From the NCBI GenBank assembly GCA_049487715.1, contig CP150557.1, forward strand, positions 769,414-833,413: DNA of 64,000 bases, written 5' to 3'. Both the position numbers and the translations under genes were made by a program. How positions within the stretch are numbered: position 1 is the first letter of the stretch; each line of letters opens with the position of its first letter. The stretch is from Pycnococcus provasolii. Taxonomy: Eukaryota; Chlorophyta; Pseudoscourfieldiophyceae; Pseudoscourfieldiales. The notes below the pieces were generated by a model, which had not been told where the DNA came from, did not search any database, and worked only from the letters and a program-made list of their open reading frames with translations. This document shows, piece after piece, positions 42,569 to 50,711 of this stretch.

Positions 42569-43011
42569 GCACTAGTCAGCAAGCGTGTGTGCATGTGTTG
42601 TGGAAGGGTCGATCTGAAAGGCGTTTTGTCTGCGGGTTGAAGTAATGGAGGGATTTTTGCTGGGAAATTGTTTTTTTCGTGGTGCTAGGCTGATGATGTA
42701 ACCCTGTTTTCTGCCTTTGATGACGTAAAGTTTTCTCCTGCAAGTTGATTTTGTTTTGGTTGATACGTACACGGCGGGAATACATCTTGTTGATGCACGG
42801 TTGGTGGCAATAATTAGTACTACGATCAGAATGACAACAAGGCGCAAGTGGAGCTCTCATGCCAGACGCCAGCGAAAGGCGGCCTCATAGCTGCTTCAAA
42901 ATCATCAGCGCCGTGTACAAAAACGCGCCGCTGCCGCTGAATGGGGTGAATGGGGTGATTGGACGACCCGTTGGACAAAGTAAAGTACGTTCAATTACTG
43001 AATGAGCGATC
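42569..43011. terminator. Convergent 3' region of actin and RRM genes
   Basis: 443 bp, AT-richer than the flanking coding regions. It likely holds the actin 3' UTR and, on the other strand, the RRM gene 3' UTR. The 41-bp dispersed repeat occupies its right edge. No gene seen. Confidence 0.4.
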
Positions 43012-43017
43012 TTAGGT
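42977..43017. repeat. 41-bp dispersed repeat, copy 2 (overlaps RRM gene stop)
   Basis: Matches 38 of 41 positions at 38141-38181. The stop codon and last codon of the minus-strand RRM gene (43012-43017) lie inside it. Confidence 0.85.
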
Positions 43018-44211
43018 CTGCGCTGACGTTCGCGCGAGCGAACGCTTCTGCTTGTTTGTGAGCTTCTTCGCATCTTCCACTCTCAACTGCCTCGTGAACT
43101 CCTCCCCGCTAGCATTCGATTTGAATGTCAAGGATGAGTCGTGAAACTGCGTCTTAAAAGCCTCGGCGTGTTCGGGCGTATCAATGAACACGTAGCCAAA
43201 GCCACGGCACCTTCGTCGGTGTTTCTCGAGCGTTTGCCCTTTCTGTCCAGACTCCTTGTCCTCCAGAATCGGGACGATCTTCACGACGCCGGGAGCGTCA
43301 AAGTGACGACGGAGAATGGGGTGAAGACCGCTCATGTGCGGGAGGCCTCCGACGAAGAGTGCAACCATCTTGTCCACATCCACCGTCATTTGCTCATTAT
43401 CATGCGCCTGACTCGCTTTTGAAGAGGTGCCATCATGGTCGTCGCCTTCGCCCTCCTTCTGGGGTTGCTCTTTCTCCTTCGCCGGAACCACTATCAGCGT
43501 TCGCTCCCTCGCCTTCTCTCCTTTGCCAAACGTTACAAGCTTCTCGTTCCAAGTATCCATGAAGACTGAGGCGGTTTCATCATCCTCGAATGTGAGAAAC
43601 GCGAAGCCAGCACAAGGTCGGTCGCGCGTGTACTTGTTGGTGTTAGTCTTTTTTGCGAGGATGGGTCGAATCTGCGTGATGCCCTTCACGCCGGCTTGCT
43701 TGAAGATAGCCTTCAGGTCTTTCTCCACCTGAAGCTTCCGAGGCAAGTTTCCGACGAAGATGCGAGGTCCGGGAAGGTCTTCGTAGCGCTTCTCCTGCAC
43801 AACCACCTTCTTGCGCTTCTCGGGAAGTGTGAAGACTTCCTTCAGCTTCGCTGGCGGTGCCACGGGACTGTCAAAGCCAAGCTCGAGCGCCTTCTCCGCC
43901 TCTCCGCGCAAAAACTTGAGAGCGTTGGCAGCTTTCTCGACATCCTCTCCCGCAGGTGCGACGTCGTCGTCGTCGTTGCCTCCAAAGCCCTTCGGCTCGT
44001 CCTCCTGCTCCTTCTCCGGAGGCGGTGGTGGTGCATAGTCCGCAGGTGCTGCCATGCGTGCCATGTGTCGAGGTTGCGGGACGCTACTCAACGACAGCGC
44101 TGCTCGCCGTGGCGTCGCGGGGCTGGTGAGTCGTCGGCTTCGCAGCGCACGAGCCGGCGCGTTTCTGCTTCGCATCGTCAAGGTAGCGCGTGCGTTTGTG
44201 GTGGTCATCAT
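43012..44211 (-). CDS. Two-RRM RNA-binding protein, probable plastid/organelle target
   Basis: A 399-residue protein from the ATG at 44211; the next codon is also ATG, and the frame is open to 44295. RRM1 (about residues 145-250) has RNP2 IFVGNLP and RNP1-like CAGFAFLTFEDD. RRM2 (about 285-385) has ALFVGGLP and RGFGYVFIDTPE. The C-terminus is basic (NKQKRSLAR). The first ~55 residues are rich in Arg, Ser, Thr and Ala and lack acids until EKEQEDEPKG, which resembles a transit peptide. Nop12/RBM34-like nucleolar proteins have similar RRM pairs, so a nucleolar role is the main alternative. The last codons overlap a 41-bp repeat also present downstream of the K+ channel gene. Confidence 0.8.
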   Translation of the reverse strand: MMTTTNARATLTMRSRNAPARALRSRRLTSPATPRRAALSLSSVPQPRHMARMAAPADYAPPPPPEKEQEDEPKGFGGNDDDDVAPAGEDVEKAANALKFLRGEAEKALELGFDSPVAPPAKLKEVFTLPEKRKKVVVQEKRYEDLPGPRIFVGNLPRKLQVEKDLKAIFKQAGVKGITQIRPILAKKTNTNKYTRDRPCAGFAFLTFEDDETASVFMDTWNEKLVTFGKGEKARERTLIVVPAKEKEQPQKEGEGDDHDGTSSKASQAHDNEQMTVDVDKMVALFVGGLPHMSGLHPILRRHFDAPGVVKIVPILEDKESGQKGQTLEKHRRRCRGFGYVFIDTPEHAEAFKTQFHDSSLTFKSNASGEEFTRQLRVEDAKKLTNKQKRSLARTSAQT

Positions 44212-44519
44212 GGCAGCTGGGAATAGGCGTGGTGTGTTCGGCGTTGTCCGCTGGTGAAGTGGTTGGTGAGTGAGTGGGCCGAGGGGGCGGGTCACGGGGC
44301 GGCGGACTGCAACGGGGCCGGGCTGCCCGGGGCCGGGGGGAGGAGAACCACAGGCTGGGGATCAAGCAGGTCACCTTTTCAGCCTCGCCTCACCCACGCC
44401 TCACCCACCCTGAGAGGTCTACCTGAGCCTCGACATCCATTCGGGAGTTTGGGGTTTCAAAATCACAAAACACGAAACACATGGATCATAGAACTAGTCA
44501 TTATTTTCTTACAAGCCTG

Positions 44520-46319
44520 CTATCGCTTGCCACCACAAGCGAGCGTAACGTATGGCTTGACATCCCACTGCCCGCGATTCACGTCAGCCAACTCTTCAGG
44601 GTTCTTCTTCAGGCGTTCACACAGATCCTTGAGTAGCATCGGATACTCCGAATCGTCCCCACGGGCTTTTAAGTTCAGCTCATTCTCCAGCTCGTTCGCT
44701 TTGTCCGCGTTCACCCCGGCTCTCTGCAACAGTTGCAGACCCTTTGCTCTCAGCAGGTTCTGAGGCTGCGCTTCACTCGAAGGTGCAGCCGTCTCAGATG
44801 CTCTCGGCGCTGCCGCCTTCTCTTCAGCCGCCGCCGCCTTCTCTGCCGCCGCCGCCTTCTCTGCCGCCGCCGCCTTCTCTGCCGCCGCCGCCTTCTCTGC
44901 CGCCGCAGCCCTCTCTGCAGCCGCAGCCTTCTCTGCCGCTTCCTTCTTCGCCGTTGCCTCTGCAGACGCCTTCTCCACCTCAGCAAGCTTTACCTCCGCC
45001 TCTCGAATCGCGCCACCATGCGCCATCGCATCCACGTCCGCCGTGCCTGCCGCGTCGCCGTCCGCCGGCTTTTCACCTTTCAGATAGTGTTTGCACTGAT
45101 CAGCTATCATGTCGTACAGATCCCGTGCACGATTATTCCGAGAGAAATGTGCGTTGTTCTTGAGCGACTTCGTCAGCTTTCCCATGCCGGAACTCGCCAG
45201 TTGCTGAACTTGAATGCTGCCCAACGTGCGCTGTTTGATTTCGTCCACAATTTCGTCCACATCCTTCTCCGCACGTCGAAGCGCAGGCTCCTTACTTCCA
45301 AGATTCTTTTCGGCACTCTTGAGCTCAGCCTTCTTCTCCTGCAGCTTCCTCTCCTTCTCCCGCACCCAATCCCTCGTCTTTTCGATTGCCACCTTAAGCT
45401 GCGCCACCTCCTCCGCGTGTTGCGCAGCCTCCTTCACTCGCCGAAGGCGATCGGCGAACTGCTTCAGCTCGTCTGCATCAACTGGCTTGGACAAGTCCAC
45501 CTCACGCTTCGGGCTTGCGTCCACGGGCGGTTTTTTTGCCTTCTTCAGAGCTGGCTTTGCAGGCTTGACGTCATCGTCCGAGTCCAGCTCTGCCGTTAAA
45601 CGCTTCCTCGCAGATGAAGAAGCCTTCGACGAAGCCTTGCGCTTGCTGGATTTTTTCCGCGCACCAACATCGCCGTCGTCGTCGTCGTCAATGTCAAACT
45701 CGTCGTCGTTCTTGTCGTCTGGGACAGCCCCGTCGTCTTCGAAATCATCTTCTTCATCTTCGTCGTCGTCGTCAGCCGTTGAAGGCTTCTCTGCCGCCGT
45801 TGACTTTTTCTTTAGCGTCTTCTTCGCCTTTCCCGACGGAGGTGGCGGCGGAGGGGGAGCAGCGCCGTTCGCGTCATTCATCTCTTCGTCCTGCTCCTGC
45901 TCGTTCGCTTCCATCTCCGCTTGAAGTTTCGCCTGCTCAGCCTCAAACGCCTCAATGGCCGCATCCATTGGTATTTTTCCCGTGTCCTGGAACGCTTTGA
46001 GCGACTCGAGAGCTGCTTTTTGCATTTCCTCCGTCATTTGTTTCGACTTGGGCTGCGATACATACCTCTCTTCGTCCCACGGTGTCATTTCCGACTTGAC
46101 GTGAAATCCCCACGGATACTTCTCCTCGCCGAAGTAGTGAATGAGAAACTTGTTCTTCGGACCTTTAACGTTGTACTTCACGGGGTCGCATATGACGGAA
46201 GCGAAAACGTTTTTGCCGTGGCTAGTCAAGACGACGGTTCCCAAGTCCGTGCTGACATCAGCCTTGGCGTTCGCGCCGTCGCCTTCGTTTTTCGCCAGTT
46301 TCTTTCCCTTAGGCGGCAT
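44520..46319 (-). CDS. HDGF/LEDGF-like PWWP plus IBD chromatin protein
   Basis: A 599-residue protein from the ATG at 46319 (MPPKGKKLAK); the open frame reaches 46427. Residues about 25-80 (VVLTSHGKNVFASVICDP and the FLIHYFGEEKYPWGFHVK run) look like a PWWP/Tudor-type histone reader. An acidic Lys/Ser-rich region with a Pro run follows. Residues about 320-460 are helical and match the integrase-binding-domain (TFIIS N-like) fold of LEDGF/HRP2, with LKQFADRLRR, the LGSIQVQQLASSGMGKLTKS block and RARDLYDMIADQCKHYL. Next is an (EKAAAA)n helix, then a folded-looking tail. In animals such proteins tether elongation and chromatin factors to H3K36-methylated genes. TGTAA on the minus strand lies 7 nt after the stop (44509-44513). 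Confidence 0.7.
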   Translation of the reverse strand: MPPKGKKLAKNEGDGANAKADVSTDLGTVVLTSHGKNVFASVICDPVKYNVKGPKNKFLIHYFGEEKYPWGFHVKSEMTPWDEERYVSQPKSKQMTEEMQKAALESLKAFQDTGKIPMDAAIEAFEAEQAKLQAEMEANEQEQDEEMNDANGAAPPPPPPPSGKAKKTLKKKSTAAEKPSTADDDDEDEEDDFEDDGAVPDDKNDDEFDIDDDDDGDVGARKKSSKRKASSKASSSARKRLTAELDSDDDVKPAKPALKKAKKPPVDASPKREVDLSKPVDADELKQFADRLRRVKEAAQHAEEVAQLKVAIEKTRDWVREKERKLQEKKAELKSAEKNLGSKEPALRRAEKDVDEIVDEIKQRTLGSIQVQQLASSGMGKLTKSLKNNAHFSRNNRARDLYDMIADQCKHYLKGEKPADGDAAGTADVDAMAHGGAIREAEVKLAEVEKASAEATAKKEAAEKAAAAERAAAAEKAAAAEKAAAAEKAAAAEKAAAAEEKAAAPRASETAAPSSEAQPQNLLRAKGLQLLQRAGVNADKANELENELNLKARGDDSEYPMLLKDLCERLKKNPEELADVNRGQWDVKPYVTLACGGKR

Positions 46320-46651
46320 GGTGCCGTGCGTTTGCGCGACGGGATGGGCGGAATGTTCGGACGGACGGGAAGGAAAGCAAGAGAGGTGAGCCGCAGGGGA
46401 CCACCCTCTCCGGGGCAGATGGTGCAAGAGGGGGTCCCCACACCCTCGAGCGAGCAGGCGTAATTGCCCAGGCGCTCCCCAGGCGGCGGCGCTCCTTGTT
46501 TTCCCCTTCCCTCGGGCTCGTTTGGGTGTTTGGTTCGCTCGCCATCAGCGCACTCGCCCGCCAACGCCCCTCGCGATTCCCTCTAGCACAACTCGTCTCC
46601 CCTACACTCACACACACAGCCACAGCCACACGCACACGCACACGCACAGCC

Positions 46652-47647
46652 ATGGCGAGTCAGTGCCGTATGTACGAGAACAAGTTCCCGGACATTGACG
46701 ACGTCGTCATGATCCAAGTGAAGAGCATCGCGGAGATGGGCGCGTACGTCCAGCTGCTCGAGTACAACAACATCGAGGGCATGATTCTCCTTTCCGAGCT
46801 GTCGCGCAGACGCATACGGTCCATCTCCAAGCTCATTAAGGTTGGACGGCAGGAGCCTGTCATGGTGATGCGCGTTGACAAGGAGAAGGGGTACATTGAT
46901 CTGTCGAAGCGGCGCGTGAGCGCGGAGGATGTGGCCAAGTGCGACGACAGGTACAACAAGTCGAAAGTGGTTCACAGCATCATGCGGCACGTCGCGGAGA
47001 AGTGTTCGCTGGACGTCGAAACCTTGTACGAAAGTTTGGGCTGGCCTCTTTACAAGAAGTACGGCCACGCGTTTGACGCTTTTCGCATAGCAGTCACGGA
47101 GCCGGATACCGTGCTGAACGACTTTATGACAGCAGGTGAAGATGGTCGGCCAGCCCTGGACCCGAACGTTCGCGAGCAGCTCATGGTTGTGATTCGGCGG
47201 CGGATGACTCCCACACCCATCAAGATCCGCGCGGATATCGAGATGACCTGCTTCGCGTTTGACGGCGTGCTTCACATCAAGGATGCGATGCGCGCGGGAG
47301 AGGCGACGGGAACGGAGGAGGCTCCTGTGAAGTGCCAGCTCGTCGCGACGCCCTTGTACGTGCTGACGACGCAAACGATCGAAAAGGACGTGGGCATAAA
47401 GGTGCTCACAGACGCGATTGAGGCTGTGCGCGGCAAGATTGAGCCTGCGGGAGGGAAGATGAACGTCAAGGAGGCGCCGCGCACAGTCAGCGAGCGAGAC
47501 GAGCGTATCTTGGCGGATAAGATGAACGCCATGTCGCGCCTTGAGGACGAAGACGAGAGCAGTGACGAGGATGACGACGACGAGAGCATGGGGAACATCG
47601 ATGTGGATGGAACGAGTGGATTGAGTGCTGAGAAGATTTCGTCGTAG
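46652..47647 (+). CDS. Translation initiation factor eIF2 alpha
   Basis: A 331-residue eIF2-alpha. The ATG at 46652 (MASQCRMYENKFPDIDD) follows a CACA-rich leader. The S1 RNA-binding domain spans residues about 15-90, with MGAYVQLLEYNNIEGMILLSE. The regulatory phosphorylation site is intact: Ser in ELSRRRIRSI is the Ser51 equivalent, target of GCN2-type kinases. A helical domain and the C-terminal alpha-beta domain follow (EMTCFAFDGVLHIKDAMR), then the usual acidic tail (DEDESSDEDDDDESM). It binds eIF2-gamma in the initiator-tRNA ternary complex. It is divergent from the PWWP gene, with 332 bp between starts. Confidence 0.96.
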   Translation: MASQCRMYENKFPDIDDVVMIQVKSIAEMGAYVQLLEYNNIEGMILLSELSRRRIRSISKLIKVGRQEPVMVMRVDKEKGYIDLSKRRVSAEDVAKCDDRYNKSKVVHSIMRHVAEKCSLDVETLYESLGWPLYKKYGHAFDAFRIAVTEPDTVLNDFMTAGEDGRPALDPNVREQLMVVIRRRMTPTPIKIRADIEMTCFAFDGVLHIKDAMRAGEATGTEEAPVKCQLVATPLYVLTTQTIEKDVGIKVLTDAIEAVRGKIEPAGGKMNVKEAPRTVSERDERILADKMNAMSRLEDEDESSDEDDDDESMGNIDVDGTSGLSAEKISS

Positions 47648-48173
47648 GTTCTGATTGTGAAAACTACCTATTCCTTCAGTAACTAACCAAAGTCGTTCGA
47701 AGTTGTTGTTTTTCAAGATAATTTGCATGCGGAAACAGTGTACGCTCATAAAATTTAAGATTCTAAACATATCACGCGTGAATGAGATGACTTATTTTAT
47801 AATATTGCGTCAATACCTTGTCAGCCTCGAGCCTCGAAGTCATAACAGCCTAGCTAGGGCTGACGGCTGAAGCTGACGGCGCGCCTTGCATGACTTTAGG
47901 GTTTTCAAAGCAGCCTGGTGAGACTTGTTTCGTCGTACAAGTCTCGCCTTGCCCCGTGTGCGCCAAGTGGAACGGGCCCGGGGGTGAGATCCGCCAAGTG
48001 GCAACCCCATGCGTGATGGGGATCGCGTTGCCAGTTCCATCGAAGACAAGTAGTGGGAATACCAAGTAGTTGGTAGGAAATCCCCTCTTTCTCCGGCAAC
48101 AAGGGAAGGGACCGGTGCAAATGGGCCACTTGGGGGCACACACTCCTCTCTCCTCTCCTCTCTCTCTCTCGCC
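47648..48173. other. Intergenic region, transition to subtelomere
   Basis: The first ~150 bp are the AT-rich eIF2-alpha 3' flank. A single TTTAGGGTTTT lies at 47895-47905. A CT-rich tract at 48145-48171 resembles the gene leaders elsewhere in the window. No intact gene. Confidence 0.4.
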
Positions 48174-48446
48174 ATCACGGCAGCACAGTCTTCCGCCGCC
48201 GTCGCAAGCGAAGGAACGCTCCGTCGTCTCACTACTGGGTCGTTGGGCGCCGCCGGCCTACCATAGCGATACACCGGCTTGACTCCGCCGACTCGGACTC
48301 CGGCGGGATCTTCAAAGGGTTCGGCTGGTGGTAGAACGCAAACGCCAATGTCACGCCGGCACTCTTCTCAGGAGGAGCAGCCTTCTTCTTCGGAAATGCT
48401 GAACGTCAATGCGATCGTCGAGCCTGCAGCCATCCTCGAGGGTTAG
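48174..48446 (+). pseudogene. Possible decayed ORF behind a CT-rich leader
   Basis: A protein-like frame starts directly after a CT-rich leader but with ATC instead of ATG (48174). It runs to TAG at 48264-48266, then continues in the same frame to TAG at 48444-48446. The translation is Ser/Ala/Thr/Arg-rich with stretches such as AAQSSAAVASEGTLRRL and SQEEQPSSSEMLNVNAIVEP. The lost start and single internal stop fit a degraded first exon or gene, but no homolog is recognised, so chance cannot be excluded. Confidence 0.3.
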
Positions 48447-48627
48447 ATAGGCCGAAAGTGACAATAAGAAAAAGTGACAATAAGGAATTCCCGACTTTAT
48501 TCGTTGTTCAAGAGTGCCCCCCCCCCCCGCAATTGCTTTTCCTTAGCCCTCCGTGGCCCCTCCTTGGTAATAGGTAGAATAGTAGTACCTATAGGCTTAA
48601 TTAGGCTTCGGTTACTCAAAACAAACT

Positions 48628-48930
48628 ATGCGAGCCGTTCAAGACGTCGCCGCCGGTGCACGTAGCGACGCCGGTGAAGCTGACAACGTCGACAACGACG
48701 AGGTCATCCGCTCGTACTACGCCGCTGTCGAGAAGCTTGGACCTCTCGTAAGGGTTCGCGTGAGCGACATGAGGTTCAGCACAAAGTTTGCGACGCGGTC
48801 GCGTGATGTCGTGGACAACTTCATCACTCGCCTCCCGGTCAGCGGTGGTCGAAAAAGGTCTGCGGAGGCGATTCGAAGACGCGCCCGCGAGAAATATTTA
48901 AAAAAACAAAACACAACAAACACAAATTAA
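48628..48930 (+). CDS. Hypothetical small basic protein
   Basis: A 100-residue open frame with protein-like composition: acidic N-terminal part (DAGEADNVDNDEVIRSYYAA), a central basic region, and a basic C-terminal helix (KRSAEAIRRRAREKYLKK). It sits at the start of the old subtelomere, about 180 bp after the decayed frame, with which it might once have formed one gene. Its GC-rich codons stand out from the AT-rich flanks. No family recognised. Confidence 0.4.
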   Translation: MRAVQDVAAGARSDAGEADNVDNDEVIRSYYAAVEKLGPLVRVRVSDMRFSTKFATRSRDVVDNFITRLPVSGGRKRSAEAIRRRAREKYLKKQNTTNTN

Positions 48931-49072
48931 GAAATATCTCCTTTTTTTTTACACCCTTTTTTAAAAGTAATTCTTTGCTCCCAGTTTCGTCATTCTTTGT
49001 CTATCTCTGTCCATACTTACACCCCCCCTCCCTCCCCTCCCTCGTCGTCCTCCTCCTTGTCATGTAAAAACA
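48931..49072. other. AT- and C-rich intergenic stretch
   Basis: Contains T and C homopolymers only; it precedes the paired hairpins. Confidence 0.3.
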
Positions 49073-49185
49073 TTCGGGGATATGTATTCTTAGCGCCCTA
49101 AGAATACATATCCCCGAACTTTCCGAAAAAGGGAGTCGATTCGGGGATATGTATTCTTAGCGCCCTAAGAATACATATCCCCGAA
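49073..49185. repeat. Two identical perfect 46-bp hairpins in tandem
   Basis: Each unit (49073-49118 and 49140-49185) has two perfectly complementary 21-bp arms, beginning TTCGGGGATATG, around a CGCC loop. The units are identical and 67 bp apart, separated by 21 bp. Neither arm matches the neighbouring genes. Confidence 0.95.
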
Positions 49186-49322
49186 CTTTGGGAAAGGTTA
49201 ACCCTAACCCTCTATCTCCACTTCCCCCATAACACAAGCTTTGTCCTAGGAGGGTCACTCTGTAGGACCTAGACACGATCCTACTTGTGTCCGGCTACAC
49301 TTCTGTCTTAACTTCCCGTTGA

Positions 49323-49520
49323 TTGCGGGACGTGGGGGAATACACTGTTGAATGTCGCCCCACCCCGAATCGACCGTTTTTTGGTAGATCCAAACCCCTG
49401 ACCCGTGGCAACTATATCAACAACTACCTCGCAGGAAAAATAACACAGAGGGAGGCGGCCGTTACCCTGGCGGACCCTACAAAGTATCACCTAAAATCTT
49501 CGGGAGCCTTGCGGCCATAA
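49323..49520 (+). other. Short protein-like open frame without ATG
   Basis: 66 codons, open from a TTG, ending TAA. The part NYINNYLAGKITQREAAVTL resembles a helix-turn-helix segment as in transposases or regulators. With no start codon and no other domain, it may be a fragment of a subtelomeric gene. Evidence is weak. Confidence 0.2.
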
Positions 49521-49539
49521 CTTTTAACAACATAACATT

Positions 49540-49770
49540 ACCGCGCTACTTGGTGATATGACAAGATATCGCCGGAAACGGCGGGTGAAAAAAATGGCTG
49601 TTGTTATTGGCTTCGTTCTGCACGACGCTGGCCGACGGTCGTCCGCATACCGGAGGCGAAATTTTTTTTTCAACATGTGGGTCAAACTGCCAGCCTGGCA
49701 ATTAGGGTTACAATTAGGGTTACAATTAGGGTTACAATTAGGGTTACAATTAGGGTTACAATTAGGGTTA
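49540..49770 (+). repeat. Subtelomeric element, copy A (ends in six CAATTAGGGTTA units)
   Basis: Shares CCGCGCTACTTGGTGATATG and the following ~200 bp with copy B (62330-62527). The part from the AAAAAATGGCTGTTG segment onward is shared with copy C (63679-63826). It ends in six 12-bp CAATTAGGGTTA units (49699-49770), then pure telomeric repeats. Near its start is a CGCCG-GAAA-CGGCG stem-loop. Confidence 0.92.
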
Positions 49771-49772
49771 CA

Positions 49773-49838
49773 GGGTTAGGGTTAGGGTTAGGGTTAGGGT
49801 TAGGGTTAGGGTTAGGGTTAGGGTTAGGGTTAGGGTTA
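49773..49838 (+). repeat. Interstitial telomere block 1, 11 perfect TTAGGG units
   Basis: Eleven uninterrupted GGGTTA units directly follow copy A of the subtelomeric element. Orientation equals that of the terminal telomere. Confidence 0.97.
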
Positions 49839-50489
49839 GATACCTTTACAGGAGCCAAGGAATTGCAAGGCTGTTTTTCTATAGTGGGAGACGCCCCTTT
49901 GCAATTAAATAAATCATTTTTTTGTAAGGGGACCCCCCCGACTATCCTTGGATTTTTTTTTCTCGACCAAAAAGGTCCAGAGGCTCAAATGGAAGCCTCC
50001 CTTGAACGGTTTTTTTTGGTCGAGCTCCTGCTCGGTTAATTCGTATTTTCAATTAATAATTCGCTTGTATGGGAGGTTAAGGTGGCAAAACGGATTATTA
50101 AGCCACTGAAATGCCAGCGTACCCCTTGTTTCCGGAGGCCTTTTGGTCGAAGAATGCATTAAAAAAGCATTTTATATTTGGTGAAAGGTGTGTATTAGGC
50201 TGGCAAGGCTGGCAGATGGTTATAAAATGCCTGCCAGGATTGCATTCACAAAATGAACGGTGTATACCCTAACACTCCCTTCCCTCTGCCGACCATTTTG
50301 GTCAGCCCCGACCATTTTGGTCGAGCCCGACCAAAATGGTCGACAAATTTTTTTTGTGCGGTATTGCGAAAACAAAGTGCCTGCGTTACTCCCCCCATCT
50401 GACTGGTTATGCCCATGCAAAAAAAACGCCATTGATTTTTTGCCGACCATTTTGGTCCAGCCCGACCAAAATGTATGGGGCTATTTTTT
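49839..50489. other. AT-rich inter-telomere segment with GGTCGA inverted repeats
   Basis: 650 bp without a gene. It contains several inverted repeats built on TCGACC/GGTCGA. One is a perfect 15-bp-arm hairpin at 50309-50342 (loop AGCC). Another is CTCGACCAAAAA near 49972 opposite TTTTTTGGTCGAG near 50013. A third, imperfect, lies at about 50443-50470. Confidence 0.6.
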
Positions 50490-50595
50490 TGGGTTAGGGT
50501 TAGGGTTAAGGTTTATGTTTAGGGGTTTGAAAATGATTGGGGGTTTGAGATTAGGGGTTTGAGATTAGGGGTTTGAGATTAGGGGTTTGAGATTA
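50490..50595 (+). repeat. Degenerate telomere plus 14-bp minisatellite
   Basis: A short TTAGGG run (50491-50508) and variant sequence lead to four exact GGGGTTTGAGATTA units (50540-50595). These pass without a gap into the long interstitial telomere. Confidence 0.9.
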
Positions 50596-50709
50596 GGGTT
50601 AGGGTTAGGGTTAGGGTTAGGGTTAGGGTTAGGGTTAGGGTTAGGGTTAGGGTTAGGGTTAGGGTTAGGGTTAGGGTTAGGGTTAGGGTTAGGGTTAGGG
50701 TTAGGGTTA
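50596..50709 (+). repeat. Interstitial telomere block 2, 19 perfect TTAGGG units
   Basis: Nineteen uninterrupted GGGTTA units. The last unit directly abuts the open frame of the giant channel gene, whose frame reads the repeat as Val-Arg codons without a stop. Confidence 0.97.
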
Positions 50710-50711
50710 GG

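Noticed and set aside
49558-50039. ORFs over subtelomeric copy A and telomere block 1
   Set aside because: Translation of repeat DNA; composition (LGLQLGLQ, then GLGLG) follows the nucleotide repeat, with no independent coding signal.
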